Assembly: GCA_002284615.2 (NCBI GenBank)
Contig: MU069599.1
Location: 243,082 to 253,177, forward strand
Direction: 5' to 3'
DNA from: Dunaliella salina
Lineage: Eukaryota; Chlorophyta; Chlorophyceae; Chlamydomonadales; Dunaliellaceae
DNA length: 10,096 nt
The position numbers and the translations under genes were made by a program. The notes beneath the pieces are model-generated. The model made no database searches, was not told where the DNA came from, and was given only the letters and a program-made list of their open reading frames with translations. Of this stretch, positions 1 to 6,900 are shown piece by piece; within the stretch, counting starts at the first letter, position 1; each line of letters opens with the position of its first letter.

Positions 1-27
1 TGTGTGTGTGTGTGTGCGCGCGCGCGC
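1..27. repeat. (TG)n/(CG)n alternating tract at the left edge
   Basis: Eight TG units are followed by a run of CG dinucleotides, giving 27 bases of strict alternating purine and pyrimidine. The tract is cut by the window edge, so its full length is unknown. Such tracts are prone to length change and to Z-DNA formation. Confidence 0.9.
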
Positions 28-334
28 CAGCGCGTGTGCACACAAGAATGCTCAAAAATGCACAAAAATGCTGATTTGCAGGCATCAGGACATGCAAGGG
101 CAGGCATCAGGTTTTGCAGGATGAAGCAGAAGGTACATTAATCGAATCTTTGCAGCAGCGCACTTTTTGACAAAGCCCCTCCAAATGCAGAGCCACGGGC
201 TCGGTTGGTCAAAACAACGGGAGGAGAGACACCTCCAGCTTCCAAACATACAAAAAAAAAAACGACTGGCTAACATGGACGACCACATGAGCATGCAGCC
301 TACACCTGTGCACAGGACAGTGCAAGCATCTTGC

Positions 335-338
<4 letters not shown>
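28..338. other. Unassigned stretch downstream of the last secure pyruvate kinase exon
   Basis: No exon is supported here. On the minus strand the segment holds a duplicated CCTGATGCCTGC word near 75-115 and a 10-base run of A at 250-259. A minus-strand reading near 275-310 (GCMLMWSSMLA) faintly recalls the C-terminal pyruvate kinase motif around RQCL...RG..P.LA, but no splice sites of matching phase support it. It may be the last intron or the 3' untranslated part of the gene. The long open frames here run through dinucleotide repeats and are not believed. Confidence 0.4.

Positions 339-404
<66 letters not shown>
339..404. repeat. (GT)33 microsatellite
   Basis: An uninterrupted run of 33 GT units on the plus strand, (AC)n on the gene-sense minus strand. 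It produces long Cys-Val or His-Thr open frames that are artefacts. Confidence 0.98.
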
Positions 405-405
<1 letters not shown>

Positions 406-500
406 AAGTGGATGCACTGATGCAAGTGGGCACTGCATGCCTCCTCGCCAGCCTCCACCTTGCGCTTGTACATGGGGGGTTTCTGCTGAGGTCATGCTGG
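405..500 (-). other. Possible C-terminal pyruvate kinase exon or its decayed copy
   Basis: On the minus strand one frame reads GWRGGMQCPLASVHPL. This could be a worn version of the conserved C-terminal pyruvate kinase segment in which Arg-Gln-Cys-Leu is followed by a Gly-x-x-Pro-Leu turn. It would be the expected next exon after E6. However, the frame runs straight into a (CA)n tract without a GT donor, and the nearest acceptor of matching phase (CAG at about 492) opens a different frame (KPPMYKRKVEAGEEA). It may be a decayed copy, or the resemblance may be chance. Confidence 0.2.
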
Positions 501-515
501 GCACACCCACGATTT

Positions 516-676
516 AATTTTGCACATATGGGGCACCACAAGGGTGCCATGGGGCACACTCCAGAATTTGCAGAATCTAAGTCAAGCGCGTGGATTTAAA
601 CCCTACACACCTGCATCTCCAACTTCAGGCCTCTGCTGGCACACAAGTGCGGCACGGCGAGGGTGATAATGGGCAT
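516..676 (-). repeat. Two degenerate downstream copies of the 3' end of exon E6
   Basis: The minus strand at 676-611 reads [22 protein letters not shown] (split for reading as MPIITLAVPHL and CASRGLKLEMQ) and ends in CAG followed by GTGTGTAGGG. This matches the last 22 codons and the donor of E6 at a spacing of 111 bases. A third, poorer copy lies at about 558-516 (PLVVPHMC). Unlike the other exon-derived arrays of this gene, these copies lie downstream of the intact exon and duplicate its 5' splice donor. The copy at 676-611 lacks the first half of the exon and an acceptor, so it is probably a pseudo-exon. Confidence 0.8.
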
Positions 677-721
677 ACTACAGAGTTTGCACTGTGTCAA
701 TAGAGTAAAAAGCCCACACAC

Positions 722-862
722 CTGCAGTTCCCACTTCAGACCCCTGCTGGCGCACAAGTGCGGCACGACGAGGGTCACGATGGGCATGGAAGGCCTGTAC
801 TTGGCAATCATCTGGGAGGTGCCACCAGTGTGTGTGTACACCAGCAACAAGGACGCACCGAC
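722..862 (-). CDS. PYK: Pyruvate kinase exon E6 (C domain)
   Basis: This exon is 141 bases, 47 codons. It starts after TGCAG (acceptor AG at 864-863) and ends CTGCAG before the donor GTGTGTGGG at 721. It encodes [14 protein letters not shown], then [20 protein letters not shown], then [13 protein letters not shown]. The A-x-L-x-x-x-x-T-x-T-G-x-T...AKYRP-x-MPI pattern is the pyruvate kinase C-domain strand, effector-loop and strand unit. Phase 0 at both ends fits E5, whose last codons read [13 protein letters not shown] (CA)38 tract sits almost directly against its acceptor. Confidence 0.9.
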
Positions 863-865
863 CTG

Positions 866-951
<86 letters not shown>

Positions 952-3900
952 CGTGTGTGTGCATGCGCGCGTTTGTGCGCGCATGTCCGCACGCTTACAC
1001 ATGCACGTATATGGTGCAAGGTTCAGTGAAAGAAATTTCAAAACATGTTGCACTTCCCACCTTGACTTGTCATTGTATGATATCATTTCTTCAGTCATCA
1101 TGGAGTCTGCACACCTTACACTCAACATATGTCTTGTTTTTTAAATCAAAACAATAATAAGCCCTATCCTTTCCTTCATGAACTTGTCTATTTTTTGGTC
1201 AGGCTAGCATTCAGAGCATTCAGTCGTCTGGACTGGAGGCCTTGTACCCTTTTAACCTTGCACACGACCATGTGAACACCTTCCACTTAAATCTTTACAC
1301 CTTTCACTCACTGCTTACCCTGTCAGCAACCCTGACAGCTCCCGAAGCGATGGATTCCAACTTGGTCTCCAGCACCTGCACTTAGCATGCAGCCCGATGA
1401 CCAAGGACTTTGAATTGCAATGAATTAAAGATTTGAGCAGTTATATCCAGCACCTCCAGCACTAGCATAGACTTTGGCACCTGCAGCGCCTGTATTTGCA
1501 GGACAGCGTGCAAGGAGTTAGTTTGCGGTGAAACTGGGACTGGGTATCTGCATCCAGCACCTCCAACAAAGAAAAGGAGAAAGGAATAGTCTAGGCAAGC
1601 CAAAGGCTGCATGCATTAAGGGAAGAACCCCTAACAAAAATTAGAGGCCTCACCATGAACTCCAACACTAACATTTTGAATTTTGCACCTCCAGCACCTG
1701 CATCGTGGAACCCGAGTTTGCAAAGACTCCATGCTGCGATGAATCATGGACTGATCAACTGCATTGAGCACCTCCAACACTACAGCTTTGGCACCTCCAG
1801 CACCCATTTTGCAGCCGTGTGTGAAAGGAGCTGGATTGCAGTGAATCAAGGATTGAGCTGATGTATAAGGCCAGGCATTACAAACAACAAATGCATGCTT
1901 GAGTGCTCAGAGCCTTCAAGAGTAAGCAAAATGCTCAGAGCGAGCGGTGGATTTCTTGTTGGATCTCAGGCTCTCACACATCTGTGTCTGGCTCACTCAT
2001 GCTGACAAGCCAATGCTTTCCTTGCACTGCTCACAGAGCTTTCCATTCCTTACCTCGCGATATTTTTCATGCTTGATGAATACTTATAGAGGGGTTTTAC
2101 ACGCTTTATGATTACAAAGACCAAGACAAAAGAAGCTTCTTGGGAGATTTTCAACGGATTGCTACAGACAAGTGCACATGGGTTTAGGACACAGGATCTT
2201 AAATTCCCGTCCAGCAGCCTACCTCTTCAGCTGTGTGATTCAAGCAGTTGGTGCTCAGGCTGCTGGTCATTGTGTTCTCCATGGCAGGCATGTCATAGGC
2301 CAGGATCTTGTGGTACAGGTCCTTGTGCTTGGTGGGCTTGGGGGGCAGCTGCATCCTAGCAGCAGCACCCTACATGGCAAGTGCAACGAGCACACAGGAG
2401 TCAGGTCATGGTGTTTTCTATGGCTGGCATGTCATAGGCCAGGACCTTGTGGTACAGGTCCTTGTCCTTGGTGGGCTTGGGGGGCAGCTGCATCCTGGCT
2501 AGCAGCAGCACCCCAAATGGCAAGTGCAACGAGCACACAGGAGTCAGGTCATGGTGTTCTCCATGACAGGCATATCATATGCCAGGATCTTGTGGCACAN
2601 GTCCTTGTGCTTGGTGGGCTTGGGGGGNAGCNGCATNCNNGCTGGCAGCAGCACCCCAAATGGCAAGTGCAACGAGCACACAGGAGTCAGGTCATGGTGT
2701 TCTCCATGACAGGCATATCATATGCCAGGATCTTGTGGCACAAGTCCTTCCTTGTACCTGGTGGGCTTAGGAGGCAGCTGCATCTTGGCAGCAGCACCTT
2801 GCAGAGCATGTGCAATAGGGATGTTCAAGCCGTCCGACTTCCGGACATGTAATAAAGGATTTGGTCTGCGCCGGAGGCGCAGGCCAAATCCGGTCTGGTC
2901 ATACCAGAAGTTTTTTTGGACCCCTTCCTGCCGGGCCGGAACAAATCATTAGGTGTCCCCGGCGAATTTTTAAATGAAAGCACAGGGCCAGCCAGGGTGG
3001 GCGGGGCAGGGGTCCGCGCCCAGCCTTGCAGAGCCGCCCCCGCCAAGACAGAATCTGCTCACACATTGTAAGTCATGGATCTCTGGCAGTCCATGGGACA
3101 GCATGCACCAACAGTGTGCAACAGTGCATGGGGCACAGGCATTTGACAAGCTCACCCAGAAGGCCATCATCTGCAAGCTCACTGAGAGTGGTGAGGACCA
3201 TGCTGCTGATTGCTGAACTGCACAACTCTGCCAGCCACATTTGGTTCTGCAGCAGCTGAAATTGCATGCGGCTGGCACTGACAAATGGGGGCCCCTCCCC
3301 CTATTCTCCAGAGGAGTCCAAGGCAGAGCAGGGGGAAAAGAAGAGGAAGGAGGAGAAAGAAAAGAAGGCCAGGGAGGTGAATGAGAGTGAATGGAAGAAG
3401 CAGCATGCATGGCTTGGGTACTCAGGCACAAGGACGGTGAGGGGGGATCCTCAAGGCCTGTGCACCCTTTCCTGCAAGCATTTGGAGAGCAGGAGCAAAT
3501 TTGCCGAGAGCCATGATGGTGAAGGTGCAGTAATTAGCGATAAGAACACCCTGGCAGAGCACCAGGAGAGTGAGTGGCACAAGAAAGCTATGGAGAAGGC
3601 GTATGCTATTGCTGGTGAAGGAAGCATTGGAGATGGCTTGCAGAAAATGCCTAGGAAGCAGCAAGCAGCTGTGTCGGGCATTCTTCCTACCATGTTGGTG
3701 GCTGGCTGATAAAAGAGGGTACCTGGGCAGAATTTGCTTCCTTGCAGCAGCTCATTGGTCTTGTGGGCAAATTGCACACAAGTACAACCACCGCAGATAC
3801 TTTTGGTCCTGCATGCATGCTTGCAGTGAAGTCTTTTTGCGCTCTGCAATTGCTCGGTTAAATGCCAGCCCTTTTTTTGTGCTGCTGTGTGATGGTTGGA

Positions 3901-6900
3901 CTGACATTTGCACTCAAATTCAAATCATGGTGTACCTGAGGTTCCAGGAGGTGAGCACTTCCACTTTTATCACCGTATTTTTGTGTGAAATTCAATCCAA
4001 ACAGTCCAAAAACAGCTGCTAAACAGGTAAAAAAATTGCAGTTCTTCGAAGCTTGTTTAGTACTTTCAAAATAATTAAGACAAATTTTTAAAGGCACTTT
4101 TTATGGGTTGTCAGGGAATCAGGGAGAAAACAATTGAAGGCTGGGAGAGGCAGGGAAATATTACCAGGACAATTGGTTTGCAGGGAAGTAAGGAGGAAAA
4201 ATTACAAGGTACATTTATGGAATGCAGAGGGAAAAATATGTCAATGTAATTTTAATGGGTTGACATGGAGGCAAGAAAAGTTCTGTAGTGAATGTGGTGG
4301 GGAAGCACATTATATTTTTGTGTTGGGAATCATATAATGGCTTCGTTTTGCAGCAAAAACATTCACCTTACATGCGAGCCCGGCCAGGGGCTGACACCCC
4401 TGGCCTTTTTTTGGGGTGGGCAAGACAAATCCGGAATAGTTTTCAGAATGGCTCCGGCTGGGACCAAAACTTTTTAAAAGCCCTTCGGGCTGAACTGGAA
4501 AAGTCACTGACCCCCCTGAACTTCCCTGATGTGCAACAAGTACACAGAAGTCAGGTTATAATTTTTTCTAAGGCTGGCATGTCATAGGCCAGGATCTTGT
4601 AGTACAGGTCCTTGTCCCTGGTGGGCTTAGGGGGCAGCTGCATTTCTGCAGCAGCACCCTGCAGAGCATGTGCAACAAGCTCAAACAAGTCGGGTCATGG
4701 TGTTTTCTATGGCTGGCATGTCACTGGCCAGGCTCTTGTGGTACGGGTCCTTGTGCTTGGTGGGCTTGGACGGCAGCTGCATCTCGGCAGCAGCACCCTA
4801 CAGGGTGTATGCGCGACATAGAAGAAGCACGGTGGAACAGCACATGGTGGTTGCGCGCGAGGTTGATACCGTGCAAAACATCCTGAAACGCAGGCGTAGC
4901 GTAGCGCTATGCCAGAGTTTCAGGGTGTGCTTTTGCACGGTATCAACCTTGCGCCATCAGGGCGGATACCAGCACGGAGCATCAGAAGAAGCAAGAGTGC
5001 AGGCGCAAGCGCCAGGAAGTGCTCACAGATCTCCACCAGCCAGGCTGCACAGAGGGAGAACCAAATGCCTCTGCAATGGACAGAGATCAGAGATCCGCTG
5101 GGTCTGAGCTTTGGAAATCAATAGCAGCCACGCAATCACATAGGTCGCGTTTAAAATAACACCAGCTCATCGCATAAGAAGCTGGGAGCAGCAGCTGCTG
5201 CGTCAAGGGTCCATGGACTAGGTGGGCACCATTGTCAGCTGCATCTTGGCAGCAGCGCCTCATGGGCGTGTGATAAATTCCTATAGAGGCACAAGAGGCA
5301 GGGCAAACCAGCGAAAAAGCACTCATCTTTCATTGAAGCACCAATTCTGAATCGAAGCACCAAAATCGTCAGTCTTCACTGAAAGCACATCTGCAACCTG
5401 GAGATGCAGGCAGTGGCGCTGCCCTGAAGAGCACATGCAAAAGGTGCCAAGCCTTGTGACACCCACGCAAGGTAGTGTGCGGCAAAGCTTATCTGGTGCA
5501 AGCTTACAAAATGGGGGGAAAGGGGGAGAGGCTGCATCTTGGTGTGAGAGGCAGCAGCGCTGCTCCCGGGAACACATGCGTTGTGACCATGACATGCTCC
5601 CCAGGAGCACACGTGTTGGGACCATGATGTGCCACAGGCCAAACTCATCCCCATCACCGACGCCTGAATCAGCATGTAGCACTCGGCGCAAAACCTCACT
5701 GTATGCATCAATCATGCTGATGTAAATTTTGTCTCATGCTTTAAATCAACGGAGTTGCAAATGCTGTTCTCTGCACTCTCTCAGTGCGGGCCGGTCATCA
5801 GGCCCCTCCCTGCACGCTCCTTCAGAGCCTCACCAGAAGAGTCCGACATAACAGCATCATTAGGCGACCAAAATCTAGTCTTAGTCTTGAAGCCCTGGTC
5901 AAGCTCAAGCATGCGCCAAGCCCAAGCTTGCACTCACACAACACCAATAGAAGCTGCTTTAGAAGAGGTACGCATGCAACATCACTGCTTTGAAGGAAAG
6001 CACCCATGGTCGAACCCCAGAGAAGCAGCAGGCTTCCGCACCGTACCCTGTCTGCATGGGTGCGCTTGTACTCCAGCAGCTGCTCTTCCGCCTCTGCTTG
6101 CGCATCAAAGTGCTGGTGGTGGTCAAACACGCCCTCCGCCGCGCGGCAGATGTCACAGATGATGCCAACGGTGTCCACGGGGTACTTGCCTGGGTGGATG
6201 TTCCATGTGTATGCCACATTGTGAGCATTCGTTTGTTGCCACAGCAGGTCAATGCCAACAGTGTCCCCGGGGTGCTTGCGTGGATTCACAATTCGCTCGT
6301 GCCAAATTGCCAGCACCATCAGTGAAAAGAGCATTGTTCATTGTTGCCACAGCAGGTCGATGCCAACAGTGCAGTGGCCTGGATTTAGTGAATGGATCGG
6401 GCATGCATAACAGATGGCGCCAACAGTATCCACAGGTAGCGGCCTGGATCCAGCAAATGGATCAGGCAAATGGATTAAGCAACTGGATTCGGCATGCGTC
6501 ACAGATGATGCCAACTGTGTCCACAGGGTGCTTGCCTGGGTGGACATTCTGTGTATGCCACATTGTGAGCATTTGTTTGCTGCCACAGCAGAATGCCAAC
6601 AGTGTCTCCGGGGTACTTGCATGGATTCCCAATTCATTCCAATTTGCCAGCACCATCAGCGAAATGGGCATCATGCATCGCCGCAGCGGGATGATGCCAA
6701 CGGAGTCCAAGGGGGAGCAGCCTGGATTCATGCGCCGCAACGCACGCGCAGAGACGTTATCCTAAAAATCTCAAATGTTATCCTACAATATATATGGGGT
6801 ACCAAGGAACAATTAATCAGCACAAATCGCATTCAAGGCATGGATGCCTGCCGCCGTGCTTGCTGCATCAAAGCATGCACACCGGGTAAACCATCGCGGC

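Larger units (their letters stand above)
863..1318 (-). other. Intron between E5 and E6
   Basis: This 456-base intron has donor GTAAGC at 1318 and acceptor TGCAG ending at 863. Its 3' end is a long (CA)n tract with flanking alternating purine-pyrimidine sequence; the middle (about 1010-1318) is ordinary unique sequence. No exon-derived repeat was recognised in it. Confidence 0.75.
2816..4528 (+). mobile_element. Defective hAT-superfamily DNA transposon (1713 bp)
   Basis: The left end starts TAGGGATGTTCA and the right end, reverse complemented, starts CAGGGAAGTTCA: 10 of 12 positions agree, with weaker matching (GTC..GACTT..CC) to about base 30. YAGGG ends and an exact 8-bp duplication are hallmarks of hAT elements. 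The inside carries a plus-strand transposase pseudogene with a zinc finger and the first catalytic block, but no dimerisation domain. It interrupts a 143-bp repeat unit inside the E3-E4 intron, in the opposite orientation to the host gene. The fourth unit joins cleanly when 2815 is linked to 4537, and an unbroken unit at 4660-4690 shows the same target sequence. Mismatched ends and broken frames suggest an old, non-autonomous copy. Confidence 0.92.

Noticed and set aside
85..1157. Several open frames of 65-164 codons rich in Cys-Val or His-Thr repeats
   Set aside because: They exist because (GT)n has no stop codon; the same tract is open in many frames on both strands. Only the part on the minus strand at 862-722 has family similarity and splice sites.
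2172..2852. A 226-codon plus-strand open frame over the tandem repeats
   Set aside because: Repeat periods of 139 and 143 are not multiples of three, so successive units are read in different frames, and the frame crosses the transposon boundary at 2816. The protein-like signal is on the other strand.
4382..4412. Rho-independent terminator (GC stem followed by T7)
   Set aside because: The shape fits, but the window is eukaryotic and the stem sits inside the end of a DNA transposon without an adjoining gene.
4670..5107. A 145-codon plus-strand open frame
   Set aside because: It runs through E4-array units and both arms of the foldback, and has no recognisable motif.
5604..5715. [18 protein letters not shown] stretch as an EF-hand or other known domain
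   Set aside because: The Asp-Gly spacing (DSGVGDGDE) does not fit a full EF-hand loop, and no splice sites of the right phase are needed between E3 and E4.
5822..6334. A 170-codon minus-strand open frame taken as one intronless gene
   Set aside because: Only the 6189-6047 part matches pyruvate kinase; before it lie a decayed exon copy and an acceptor, after it a donor and non-matching sequence. It is one exon with open intron around it.
6362..6510. Repeated exon copies as mutually exclusive alternative exons
   Set aside because: Most copies lack an acceptor or donor and do not continue beyond the first codons, so they cannot replace E3. Kept only as possible decoys.
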